Shown in pieces: positions 55,748 to 64,000 of a DNA stretch of 64,000 nt. A program made the position numbers and the translations under genes. The stretch comes from Teredinibacter purpureus (GTDB lineage Bacteria; Pseudomonadota; Gammaproteobacteria; Pseudomonadales; Cellvibrionaceae): the NCBI RefSeq assembly GCF_014217335.1, contig NZ_CP060093.1:124001-188000 (forward strand), in the 5' to 3' direction. The notes under the pieces were generated by a model. It saw nothing but the letters and a program-made list of their open reading frames with translations, was not told where the DNA came from and made no database searches. Each line of letters begins with the position of its first letter. Position 1 is the first letter of the stretch.

Positions 55748-57925
55748 ATGGACCTATATATTGCTGAAAAACCTAGCTTGGCTAAAACCTTAGCTGAGCA
55801 CTTGGCTAAAGGGGGGAAAACCGAAAGTAAAAAAGGTTACATCATTGGTGATGGCTGGGTGATGACCTGGTGTCTTGGTCACCTATATGAGCTAGCCGAC
55901 CCTTCAGAATATTCCAGTGAATGGGGTGGTCCTTGGCGCCTCGAAGCACTCCCCATAATACCAAAGACATTTAAATACCGGCCGGTTGAGAGAACCAAAG
56001 ATCAACTGAAAATCGTACATGATTTGTGTGCGAAATCAGCACGTATCATTTCAGCCGCTGACGCCGACAGAGAGGGATGTGCGTTATTAGATCTAGTGAT
56101 TCAGCACTCCCCATTCAAAGGCCCAGTTTTTAGACTATGGCCAATTGATCTATCCACAAAAGGCTTAGATAAAGCATTCTCGACTATAAAGCCAAATTCT
56201 GAGTATCGTCCTCTTTCGGTTTCAGCCTTATGCAGATCTCAAGCGGATTGGCTGGTGGGAATAAATTTTACGCGCTTATACACTTGTTTAGCTCAAAACA
56301 AAGGGTATCAAGGAACGTTATCACTTGGACGCGTACAAACCGTTGCCTTTTCTATTGTCCACAATAGATGCATTGAGATCGAAGAATTTAAACCATTACC
56401 TCACTACGCTCTCGAAATCGAATTCACCGCTGAAATAGGAAAGTATCTGGCACAATGGGTGATACCTTCAGAATTAACCAATGAAGACGGTTACCTAATT
56501 GATAGGGCAAAATCTGAAGCCGTAAAACAATCGGTTCAATCCTCTCAGGGGCTCATAAAAGATGTCCATATCGAAGATAAAGCACAGTCTGCCCCTCTTC
56601 CATTTTCACTTTCTCAATTGCAAACGTACTGCTCAAAAAAATGGGGATACGCTGCAAAGCAGGTTTTAAATACATGTCAATATCTCTATGAGGACCTGAA
56701 AGCCTTTACCTACCCAAGAACAGATTGTTCATACTTGAGTGAGGGGGATTTTAATGACGCAGCTAATATCTGCACCACAATAATTGATGCGAATAATCTT
56801 TCGTCAGACAATCTGAACTTAGATATTCGATCCAAGCCTCGATGTTACAACGATAAAAAAACGACAGCACATACAGCTATCATTCCCACATCATGCCCGC
56901 CTAACTTTGACAGGTATAAAAACCTTTCGCCTAAGGATCAAAAAAATAAGGGCATCGGGTCTATAGAAGTCCTTGAAAATATCTATATGGCAGTATCCTC
57001 AAGATTTCTAGCTCAGTTCATGCCTAAACATCAATTTCAATCTACAACCATAATCACTGTATGTAAGGGGTATGAATTCAAGTCAAAAGGAAAGGTTGTT
57101 GTACTAAACGGATGGAAAGAGTTGCTCGATGATAAAGACGACTCTGATGATACTGAAAACCAGCTACCGCATGTGAGAAAAGGGGAGTCCGTAGTAGTCT
57201 CGGATTCAAAAGTATTAGATAAGCGTACGAAAGCGCCTGAGTATTTTACCGAAGGAACCCTTATTGCAGCGATGGCAAACATTTCAAAATATATTGAAGA
57301 TGAAGAAATACGCCAAAAACTGCGCGAAACAGATGGCATAGGAACTGAAGCCACAAGGGCAGACATTATCGAACGCCTGAAAAAGATAGGATACCTCAGA
57401 GTTGATGGAAAAAAACTAATTGTTACGTCAATGGGGAGAGAAATATTCCCGTCTATTCCTCCGTATTTTAAAACAGCGGCAATGACAGCAATTTGGGAAA
57501 GAGCTCTTCAACGAATTGCGGAAAAAAAGATTGATCACAACGCATTTGAAAAAAATATTGGTAGTTGGACGGAAACACAGATTCGAATGCTTTTGGATAA
57601 TCCACCAGACCTAGCCCTTGCTATTGATGACAAATACAAGTGCAAGGAATGCAATGCTCCTGTTATCCGAAGATCCGGGAAATTTGGGCATTATTGGCCA
57701 TGTACTAACCGTGAATGCAAAACGTCGTATAAAGATTTCAAGATGGCACCTCTTTACCCGCTTGAAGGTGACGGCAACGCTTGTCCAGAATGCACAAAAA
57801 CTGGCCGGGACGGATTAATGAAAACACGTACGTCAAAAGAGAACAGGGAAAAAGGATCACCAGCAAAAATATTTTTGGGGTGTAACAAATTTCCTGAATG
57901 TAAACATGCGGAGTGGAAGGAATGA
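55748..57925 (+). CDS. topB: DNA topoisomerase III
   Basis: The 725-aa protein is a type IA topoisomerase. It has the N-terminal Toprim (AEKPSLAKTLA, then ADADREG at about 103), SLGRVQTVAFSIV, and the catalytic tyrosine Y322 in TYPRTDCSYLSE. The C-terminus carries two zinc ribbons (CKEC...CTNREC at about 632-655 and CPEC...CNKFPEC at about 678-718). It relaxes or decatenates DNA through a single-strand break. Conjugative elements often carry topB to process transfer or replication intermediates. Upstream lie the shared 24-nt motif and an imperfect GCGCTCAC/GTGAGaGCGC dyad running up to the start codon, which could mask the ribosome site. The next gene overlaps in ATGA. Confidence 0.92.
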   Translation: MDLYIAEKPSLAKTLAEHLAKGGKTESKKGYIIGDGWVMTWCLGHLYELADPSEYSSEWGGPWRLEALPIIPKTFKYRPVERTKDQLKIVHDLCAKSARIISAADADREGCALLDLVIQHSPFKGPVFRLWPIDLSTKGLDKAFSTIKPNSEYRPLSVSALCRSQADWLVGINFTRLYTCLAQNKGYQGTLSLGRVQTVAFSIVHNRCIEIEEFKPLPHYALEIEFTAEIGKYLAQWVIPSELTNEDGYLIDRAKSEAVKQSVQSSQGLIKDVHIEDKAQSAPLPFSLSQLQTYCSKKWGYAAKQVLNTCQYLYEDLKAFTYPRTDCSYLSEGDFNDAANICTTIIDANNLSSDNLNLDIRSKPRCYNDKKTTAHTAIIPTSCPPNFDRYKNLSPKDQKNKGIGSIEVLENIYMAVSSRFLAQFMPKHQFQSTTIITVCKGYEFKSKGKVVVLNGWKELLDDKDDSDDTENQLPHVRKGESVVVSDSKVLDKRTKAPEYFTEGTLIAAMANISKYIEDEEIRQKLRETDGIGTEATRADIIERLKKIGYLRVDGKKLIVTSMGREIFPSIPPYFKTAAMTAIWERALQRIAEKKIDHNAFEKNIGSWTETQIRMLLDNPPDLALAIDDKYKCKECNAPVIRRSGKFGHYWPCTNRECKTSYKDFKMAPLYPLEGDGNACPECTKTGRDGLMKTRTSKENREKGSPAKIFLGCNKFPECKHAEWKE

Positions 57926-58545
57926 CAAATATAACCCCTAGTGCGCTACTTACACGTTGCCCTAATTGTAACGCAATATTAAATATTAAAGAGAAGATTG
58001 GAGATGGGTCATCAGTCTGCACAAATTGTGAATATTCTGAACCTGCCGGCAGTGGCCATATCGTTACATTCTTAGCGTCATGTCTAACAGAGTATTCTCT
58101 AATGCATGATGTTGACACTGCATTTATACAAGATTACGAATTCCCTATTCGTTCATGCATGGAAGGAAATGGACTTCTTCCAGTCTTAGTTGAACGTGCC
58201 AAGCACATTCAAATTACAAGTGGATATGCGGATATGCCTGGCATGAGCCTTCCTTTTAAGATGGTAGTCGATATAAAAGGGCCTCTACAAATGAGAGTCG
58301 TCTATACCGGCGGAGATCTGAATATTGCTACCGCTCTTTCGTTCCTTTGCGAAACAATTCATGAAGCGATGCATCTCACTCAGGCAAAAAGTACAAAACA
58401 CTACAACAATCAAATCTGTTTAGACTATCTCCCAAATATGGATAAGACTATTAATCTTTCAGAAACTGTCGCAGGAAGAATGCAGGACGCGTTTCAAAAA
58501 GCTTATATCCAACAGTCATCTGGAGTCAAGGTAAATGAAAGATGA
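57922..58545 (+). CDS. Zinc-ribbon protein with an HEAMH (HExxH) motif
   Basis: The roughly 207-aa protein begins with a four-cysteine ribbon (CPNCNAIL, then VCTNCEYSEP). Near residue 150 it has a helix ETIHEAMHLTQAK, which contains HExxH, the zinc-metallopeptidase signature. No third ligand is assigned, so peptidase activity is a possibility only. Its ATG overlaps the topB stop (ATGA), with GGAG eight bases upstream; an in-frame GTG lies at 57913. Its 3' end overlaps the next gene by 11 bp, giving coupled translation. No known family is recognised. Confidence 0.6.
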   Translation: MTNITPSALLTRCPNCNAILNIKEKIGDGSSVCTNCEYSEPAGSGHIVTFLASCLTEYSLMHDVDTAFIQDYEFPIRSCMEGNGLLPVLVERAKHIQITSGYADMPGMSLPFKMVVDIKGPLQMRVVYTGGDLNIATALSFLCETIHEAMHLTQAKSTKHYNNQICLDYLPNMDKTINLSETVAGRMQDAFQKAYIQQSSGVKVNER

Positions 58546-59338
58546 AAATCCTGCGTTAGACGCTCTAAACAATCTTGAAAATAAGAATAAAGACAATTCA
58601 CCAACCCCACTACCTTATATCGTAAACGGGATAAGAACATGCGGCCCATTGTTTGCCGCAGCACTTAACTATGACAGCCTAGAAATTGATAAAGATATTG
58701 ATGAGATGTTAGACGCAACAAAATCTCTAATTGATAGCGTAAAAACTGTATTAGTAAACAAAGGAATAAACGTTTCTGAATATGAAAATTCTGCGATAAA
58801 TGCATTCTGTATCCGAGTCGTCGCAGAAAACTGGAAGAACTCTCAAGAGGTTTTCCAGTCACTGGTTGATCCCGTAGTGACCTCTCTTGAGGAGCAAGGT
58901 ATTAGTGCCGAAATCGGTCTGAGAGAAATACAGACGCACTCAGGAGAAGAAATTACTGCAAACATTATTGTAACAGGTGAAATATTTAGTGTTCTCCATG
59001 TACATCCTCGAATAGAGATTGAAAACACTATGTGTGCTCAATGCATCAAAGAAGTCCTCAAGTCAGCTAAACGAGCGGTAGAGAAACTTACACAGTTTCA
59101 TATACCTTATGAAGATGCTGAGGCTGTATCGGGACATATAACGCTGCAGGCAGGAAATATCTTTGTAGCAATACTAAAGAGAGAAATAAAACTATTTGAA
59201 GATAATCAACGATATTCATCAATGTCAGATGAAAACGTAAGTAACGATATATCGTTTGAGACAATATTTCGTACATATAAAGTTGCGATGAACGGCTTCG
59301 TGGATGCTATCTATGTTAACAGTAGGATGGTGAGCTGA
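58535..59338 (+). CDS. Hypothetical 267-aa protein
   Basis: An unrecognised, probably soluble protein, helical in its N-terminal 130 residues and mixed in the rest, with one C-x2-C (MCAQCIKEV). GGAG nine bases before the ATG supports the start. It overlaps both neighbours (11 bp upstream; TGATG junction downstream), placing it firmly in the topB-trbC operon. No functional motif is visible. Confidence 0.6.
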   Translation: MKDENPALDALNNLENKNKDNSPTPLPYIVNGIRTCGPLFAAALNYDSLEIDKDIDEMLDATKSLIDSVKTVLVNKGINVSEYENSAINAFCIRVVAENWKNSQEVFQSLVDPVVTSLEEQGISAEIGLREIQTHSGEEITANIIVTGEIFSVLHVHPRIEIENTMCAQCIKEVLKSAKRAVEKLTQFHIPYEDAEAVSGHITLQAGNIFVAILKREIKLFEDNQRYSSMSDENVSNDISFETIFRTYKVAMNGFVDAIYVNSRMVS

Positions 59339-60042
59339 TGGCTAGATCATTAATTGATGGTGCATATGATTTATATCTTCAGAAATTTGGAAATGGTTGT
59401 CAGTTCGATGTCCCAATACATATTCGTGAAAATGGTGATATTGAAGAAATAAACATCAGGGTATGGGCTAAAGACTCTCGAGAAGCCGAAGAACGTGCTC
59501 TAGCAAAAGCGCAATCAATAGATTTTAGTAAGCAGCAAAAAATTCAAGACAAGTCTCTTGGTGTAATACTGCCGGTCGACCATTACAAACCATCTGGCAT
59601 CTACAGAACAGTAACCTCCCCTTTTGCGGTATGGAGAGATCCAGTCTACAAAAAAGGAGCCAAAAATATACTAAATGGCTCAGTATATAAAGCTGGAACT
59701 ATGACAAAGCTGTCATTTAAAGGGCTCATGAGGGTTTTTAATAATTCAGACAGTGATGAAAATCTGACAAGAGAATATCTTGAAAAAGCACACAGAGTAA
59801 ACATCATTACCTTTTTTATCTGGTTGGGGTTTTCACTTGTAGGACTAATGTTTTTATTGCTTGGCTTTCATCCTGGATATGAAGATCGGTTTATCATCAG
59901 CTGGCTAAATCAATATATTATTTCAGGAATAGTCTGTATCTCTGTCGGCACCATCGCGCTAATAAAGACGTATAAAGATTACCAGTGGATATCGAACAAA
60001 CTAAATGAATTTGAAGCTATAGCTGAGGAAGAACATGACTGA
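59338..60042 (+). CDS. Hypothetical membrane protein with C-terminal helix pair
   Basis: The 234-aa protein has about 150 cytoplasmic N-terminal residues with a beta-rich start (FDVPIHIRENGDIEEINIRVWAKD), then two membrane helices (about 157-178, FFIWLGFSLVGLMFLLLGF; about 188-208, YIISGIVCISVGTIALI) and a short tail. No family is recognised. It overlaps the transglycosylase gene by 8 bp and may anchor it or the coupling complex, given its place before trbA and trbC. Confidence 0.6.
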   Translation: MARSLIDGAYDLYLQKFGNGCQFDVPIHIRENGDIEEINIRVWAKDSREAEERALAKAQSIDFSKQQKIQDKSLGVILPVDHYKPSGIYRTVTSPFAVWRDPVYKKGAKNILNGSVYKAGTMTKLSFKGLMRVFNNSDSDENLTREYLEKAHRVNIITFFIWLGFSLVGLMFLLLGFHPGYEDRFIISWLNQYIISGIVCISVGTIALIKTYKDYQWISNKLNEFEAIAEEEHD

Positions 60043-60526
60043 TTACTCGTATATAGATTATGTATCCATGGCCGTTAGTGATCCACCTTCCGCTTATCAT
60101 GCATCGCCAATTACTAGTAAATGTAAATCCGAAATTTCAGATCGCTTCAATATTCCGGAAATAATATTGGATGCATACCTCAAAACAGAGGGCGCTTCTG
60201 AAGGGCACATAAGAAACAATAGTGACGGCACATGGGACGTCGGCCCTATGCAGATAAATAGCTCGAACTGGAATACGTTTTATACCAAATTCGGGGTGCT
60301 CCCCGTCGACATACGTTACAACGGCTGCATAAATCTTATGGCCGGGGCCTACATAATTCGAGGGCATATGGATAAAAAAGGAAAGGAAAATATCACTGAC
60401 TGGAATACATTCTTTCAAGTCGCAGCTAATTATCACTCAAAGACACCGGAGGTAAATAGTCGATATCAGGAAAAGTGGGTCGAAAATCTAACAAGTCTAC
60501 TAGAGGTAAAGGACAATGAGCGCTAA
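60035..60526 (+). CDS. Lytic transglycosylase (SLT-like, VirB1-type)
   Basis: The 163-aa protein has the SLT fold: catalytic E52 in AYLKTEGASEG, followed by the GPMQINSSNW block (70-79), and ANYHSKTPEVNSRY near the C-terminus. VirB1-type enzymes open peptidoglycan for assembly of type IV secretion machines. No signal peptide is visible, so export must be by another route or it acts through a partner. GAGGAA precedes the ATG. It overlaps its neighbours by 8 and 11 bp, just before trbA. Confidence 0.85.
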   Translation: MTDYSYIDYVSMAVSDPPSAYHASPITSKCKSEISDRFNIPEIILDAYLKTEGASEGHIRNNSDGTWDVGPMQINSSNWNTFYTKFGVLPVDIRYNGCINLMAGAYIIRGHMDKKGKENITDWNTFFQVAANYHSKTPEVNSRYQEKWVENLTSLLEVKDNER

Positions 60527-61844
60527 GAGTTCCCCTTACAATAATGGAGGAAACGATACCTTAATGATTGTTGGTGGTGCGCTGCTTCTAGTGTTCGTAC
60601 TCCTCCTAATCGTTTGGTTTAATTTCCACCCTTTTATTTCACTGATAGTTATAAAGATTGCATATGTTACTTTGCCGATTTTGGAAGCTATTCATTCATG
60701 GTCGGCAAGCATAGGGTTGCCTGAAAGTTACTTAAATATCGTAATACCACAACATGTTATTGATGACCTACCTAACTACAAGTATTGGTTACCTCGTACA
60801 GATCCTAAAACGGTAGATTTTAAGACATTCGTCTCTTTTGCTGAGCTCACTGGATACTCAGTTAGGTTATTTTTGCCGTTGATTTCCATCCTATGTATCG
60901 TATACGTTTGGAAGAGATCAAAAGCAGCCAGATTATCTAGAGTGATGAATATATTTACCCTCGCCAAATTTACTATGTCACAGTTCCCCCAAATTCGCCC
61001 AGCGATTATTGAAGACCTTTTAAAAATAGACCCCGATAAAGGCTACTTTAGAAGAGAAGATTCACCGATTCGGTTCGCAATAAAAAACGGCCTGATACAA
61101 GTGTACCTTGCGGATTTCAAAGGGCAATTACTACCAACAAAAGTTACTCCAACTTTTGATAAATCGAAATCAAGAAAGGAAGGAATGGAGTATGTTATTG
61201 ATGATTATTCCAGGGGAATTTCTAAACTGCATAATAGATGCATTTTAGATCGGACTAAAACTGAAAGGCTTTTTATTTCTCAGCTTGGAAAGCCATGGAC
61301 AGGGTCGACTGATTTAGCACCTTTCACTCGAGCACTATACAGTGCGTTTATTGCATTTGCAGCTGGAAGTAAAGATGAAGCCTTTGCGCTATTAGATCAA
61401 TTCAATCGCAGTTGGAAACCCCCAAAGAAAAAGAATAGTTCCGCAGAAATAGATATTACCGGTATTGATAAAACTATCGAAAAATATGAAAAACTCCCGG
61501 AAATTAAAGAGTTAATTAGTTCACATGCCTATGTTAATACAGTAATGGCTCGCCTACTTGAAGCAGCAAGAACCAAGGGCCGTCTAGGTACCCCCCTATT
61601 TCTTTGGATTAAAGTTGTCGATAGAGTCTTATGGTATTCCCTAAACCAAGAAGGAGGTCAGTGCGGGTGGAGTGAGGCTGCCGGTGCTCGAGCTCATAAA
61701 ATTGCAGAAAAATCAGTAGGCGGGCCTCTCCATCAACCGTATGTAGAAACTGCCGTCTCGGAATTTGAAGAGTATTTACAGTTTAGAGAGGGCTGGATTC
61801 CCCTGCCAGAAGATCTTCCAAAGACACCTAAGGAGGACAATTAA
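60516..61844 (+). CDS. trbA: TrbA/DotM (IcmP) coupling-complex protein
   Basis: The 442-aa protein has three membrane helices (about 14-36, 40-58 and 113-132) and a cytoplasmic C-terminal domain ending with WIKVVDRVLWYSLNQ and a following AGARAHKIAEKS, the signature of IcmP/DotM and IncI TrbA. DotM works with the DotL ATPase to receive substrates. GAGG lies before the ATG, 11 bp inside the transglycosylase gene. The next gene, trbC/dotL, starts 2 nt after its stop, the expected pairing. Confidence 0.88.
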   Translation: MSAKSSPYNNGGNDTLMIVGGALLLVFVLLLIVWFNFHPFISLIVIKIAYVTLPILEAIHSWSASIGLPESYLNIVIPQHVIDDLPNYKYWLPRTDPKTVDFKTFVSFAELTGYSVRLFLPLISILCIVYVWKRSKAARLSRVMNIFTLAKFTMSQFPQIRPAIIEDLLKIDPDKGYFRREDSPIRFAIKNGLIQVYLADFKGQLLPTKVTPTFDKSKSRKEGMEYVIDDYSRGISKLHNRCILDRTKTERLFISQLGKPWTGSTDLAPFTRALYSAFIAFAAGSKDEAFALLDQFNRSWKPPKKKNSSAEIDITGIDKTIEKYEKLPEIKELISSHAYVNTVMARLLEAARTKGRLGTPLFLWIKVVDRVLWYSLNQEGGQCGWSEAAGARAHKIAEKSVGGPLHQPYVETAVSEFEEYLQFREGWIPLPEDLPKTPKEDN

Positions 61845-61846
61845 CG

Positions 61847-64000
61847 ATGTCCGTACAATACAGAGCCCCAGAAGAACAACAGCGCGTTAGAAAAGAATAC
61901 GCATTTAAAGATACGAGAAGAACGACTGAATATTTTAGAGACGAAGCTCCGAAATGGGATGTTTCTATCGTAATTATTTTCATATTCTGTGCGGCCCCCT
62001 TTTACAACCCGATCATCGCATGGTTATCAATTCCTTTATCGATAACAATTGCGTTGTGGTCAGGCGGCGCTCGCCCAAATCGTTCTCTCCCAATGAAACT
62101 ACCTTGCAGTCTTTCTAGGCAGATCGACTATAACGATCCGAAACCAGGACAAGCTAACAAATTTAACAAAGCGAGTGGCACAATCCTTCTTGGAAACCTT
62201 AGGAAAGGTAGAACCGAGGTATGGATCGCGGGGAAAGATCTTTTAACGCATATGCTTCTTATCGGTACAACTGGGGCAGGTAAGACAGAAACACTGATTT
62301 CCCTGTCCGCGTGTACCGCATTCTGTATGGGAGGCGGAATAATATACGTAGATGCAAAAGCTGCACCTAAACTTCTTTTTCAATTTGCTACCTTAGCAAG
62401 AATATTCGGAAGAGAAGATGACCTGCGTATTATTAACTACATTACAGGCAATAGATCCCTTAAGGAAAGGTATTGGGAGCGACTATCGAATACAACCAAC
62501 CCATTTGCCAGAGGCACTGCAGGGACTTGCTCGCAAACCTTAGTTGGATTGATGCCTGCCGGCGGCGCAGAGAATAAAGTATTTTCTGATAAAGCAATTG
62601 CTGTTCTAAATGTATTGATGCCCGCTCTGGTGGAATTGCGCGATATGGGTGTCATCAATATTACGCCTTCGCTTATTGGGGAATCCATTGGGCTAACCAA
62701 AATGATGGAGCTTGCAAAGAATCATATAGAGTTTTCAGGTGTCCATTACCAAAATATTTCGCTTTCAGAGAGAACTGTAAAATCTATTGGTACTTTTTTG
62801 AAGGCCCTACCAGGTTTCAACTCAAATTTACCCCCTGAAAAGCAGCCAGAAGAAGTAGCCCGTCAATTCGGCTTTGCTGAAGGTTATTTTACACGTGTAT
62901 TAGCTAATTTGGCCGGTACGTTTGGACACATATACGAAACGGAATTAGCTGATGCTGATTTCGTAGACATCGTTATGAACAATAGGATTCTCGTGGTTCT
63001 TGTCCCCGCCATGGAGCAGGCAAGCGAAGAAAGAGCCGCCCTAGGAAAAGTTGTTCTATCAAGTATCCGTACCGCAATGGCCCAGGGTTTGGGTGGTAAA
63101 GCTGAAGGTAATCGCGAGGATGTAATTGACTCACTGCCGATTGATCTAAGAATACCAACAATAATTATTGTGGATGAATATGCAGAAGTTGCTGTTGATG
63201 GTTTCGCTGTAACGGCAACTCAGGGCCGCGGCCTTGGGATGTCTGTCGTCTTCGCGGGTCAAGATCTTGCTGGCTTTGTGAGGGCTTCCGAACAAGAGGC
63301 CGATATGATTTTTGGTAACACTAGGCTAAAAGTATTAATGGCTCTTGAGGATCCTGAAATTACCTGGAGAAAATTTAAAGAACTTGCTGGAACAATGAAA
63401 GTAGCTGAGGGAGCCGGCTGGGAGCAAGATGTTGATGGCATGGATACTTACAAAACCAATATATCAGCTGGTATTAGGGATGCTGACAGAATCGACTTCC
63501 AAGATCTTAAAGAGCAAAGAGAGGGTGAGGGGCATGTTTTTGAGCGGGCAAACATTCATCGAGTACAAATATTTCACCACGGAATTGATGATAAAAAGCT
63601 AGTTAGCAATTTTCGAATCAATAGAATGTTAAAAGTAAAGTCGCCTGATCCAGATACATTGGAGCTGCTTCAAGATAAGGTGGCTAAGAATATCGAATTA
63701 GAGAGAATCCTTGCTAGCGGAGAGTCTCCTGAAATTGGAAATATACCAACTTTAGACAAGCTATCCGTAGTAAATGGTTTCACCGAAGATGATCGCTGGC
63801 CATGGAGGTTGCTGGCAACTGTTAGCGCGAATGATCCGCACATTCCTACCTCCACCGCATCGGATGTTAGATCAATTGCCCAGAATGAAAATCAGGATTT
63901 GTCAAGCGCAATTGAAAGCCTAAATAAAGTCCAAGAAAGCACCATAAAACCTGAAGACAATATTGAACCTTTATTAGGTAACGAACCACCTAAGGAAAAA
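61847..64000 (+). CDS. trbC: TrbC/DotL (IcmO) coupling ATPase, 3' end outside window
   Basis: The reading frame is open for all 718 codons from ATG 61847 (AAGGAGG upstream) to the right edge. It shows two membrane helices (about 39-70), Walker A GTTGAGKT (about 143-150), Walker B IIIVDEYAEV (about 437-446), and TQGRGLGMSVVFAGQD, a pattern typical of FtsK/VirD4-like DotL and TrbC proteins. DotL/TrbC recruits DNA-relaxase or protein substrates to the channel. The stop codon lies beyond the window; IncI TrbC is about 760 aa, so little may be missing. Confidence 0.9.
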   Translation, partial: MSVQYRAPEEQQRVRKEYAFKDTRRTTEYFRDEAPKWDVSIVIIFIFCAAPFYNPIIAWLSIPLSITIALWSGGARPNRSLPMKLPCSLSRQIDYNDPKPGQANKFNKASGTILLGNLRKGRTEVWIAGKDLLTHMLLIGTTGAGKTETLISLSACTAFCMGGGIIYVDAKAAPKLLFQFATLARIFGREDDLRIINYITGNRSLKERYWERLSNTTNPFARGTAGTCSQTLVGLMPAGGAENKVFSDKAIAVLNVLMPALVELRDMGVINITPSLIGESIGLTKMMELAKNHIEFSGVHYQNISLSERTVKSIGTFLKALPGFNSNLPPEKQPEEVARQFGFAEGYFTRVLANLAGTFGHIYETELADADFVDIVMNNRILVVLVPAMEQASEERAALGKVVLSSIRTAMAQGLGGKAEGNREDVIDSLPIDLRIPTIIIVDEYAEVAVDGFAVTATQGRGLGMSVVFAGQDLAGFVRASEQEADMIFGNTRLKVLMALEDPEITWRKFKELAGTMKVAEGAGWEQDVDGMDTYKTNISAGIRDADRIDFQDLKEQREGEGHVFERANIHRVQIFHHGIDDKKLVSNFRINRMLKVKSPDPDTLELLQDKVAKNIELERILASGESPEIGNIPTLDKLSVVNGFTEDDRWPWRLLATVSANDPHIPTSTASDVRSIAQNENQDLSSAIESLNKVQESTIKPEDNIEPLLGNEPPKEK

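Noticed and set aside
1..64000. tRNA, rRNA or riboswitch genes
   Set aside because: No cloverleaf, rRNA-like stretch or known riboswitch core was recognised when scanning the intergenic regions.

Overview
The window looks like about 64 kb of a large conjugative plasmid or integrative conjugative element from a Gammaproteobacterium. Its core is a type IVB (Dot/Icm-like, IncI/MPF-I type) transfer apparatus. The base composition is moderately AT-rich, genes are tightly packed with 1-40 bp overlaps and good Shine-Dalgarno sites, and no rRNA, tRNA or housekeeping gene is visible. The host genus cannot be named from this sequence; a marine gammaproteobacterium would be a guess.

Region 1 (1-9.6 kb, all minus strand) is accessory cargo. 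It carries a catalytic-core-only tyrosine recombinase, an HNH nuclease translationally coupled to a two-helix membrane protein, and a tight operon of a TerB-N/TerB/TerB-C membrane protein, a BrxD-like P-loop ATPase and an Lhr/BrxHI-like helicase. That operon is preceded by a small protein built of two copies of one DNA-binding-like repeat. No PglZ, BrxC or methylase accompanies it, so it is not a BREX locus. It is the best candidate for a little-described defence system here.

Region 2 (9.8-17.1 kb) holds two small unknown genes, a LysM protein, an unknown protein, an exported NUC-family endonuclease whose DRGH motif reads DRGQ, an exported small protein, a KfrA-like coiled-coil DNA-binding protein and a membrane-tethered Mrr-type nuclease. 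A 492-bp gene-free stretch full of inverted repeats separates these from plus-strand genes for a second tyrosine recombinase and two small proteins (17.6-19.7 kb). A bidirectional terminator closes that cluster.

Region 3 (19.8-38.5 kb, minus strand) is the transfer operon. In transcription order it runs: unknown 145 aa, DotI-like, TraM/DotI, TraN/DotH, TraO/DotG, TraP, TraQ/IcmC, TraR/IcmD, TraT/IcmJ, unknown 431 aa, TraU/DotO. TraO is 2131 aa because of about twelve 79-residue repeats. Between intact traN and intact traO lies a 2.43-kb broken duplication of the traN 3' end and the traO 5' half, whose recombination junctions can be read directly.

Region 4 (38.7-64 kb, plus strand) is transcribed divergently. 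It encodes a DsbG/TrbB-like lipoprotein, an unknown 495-aa protein, a 4743-aa polyvalent protein (Toprim, SAP-like segments, N6-adenine methylase, SF2 helicase), topoisomerase III, three unknown proteins, a lytic transglycosylase, TrbA/DotM and the coupling ATPase TrbC/DotL, which runs off the right edge. A 24-nt motif occurs upstream of both the TrbB-like gene and topB, suggesting shared control.

Not seen in this window: relaxase, DotA/TraY, DotB/TraJ, DotC/TraI, DotD/TraH, replication initiator, ParA/ParB. They may lie outside it.
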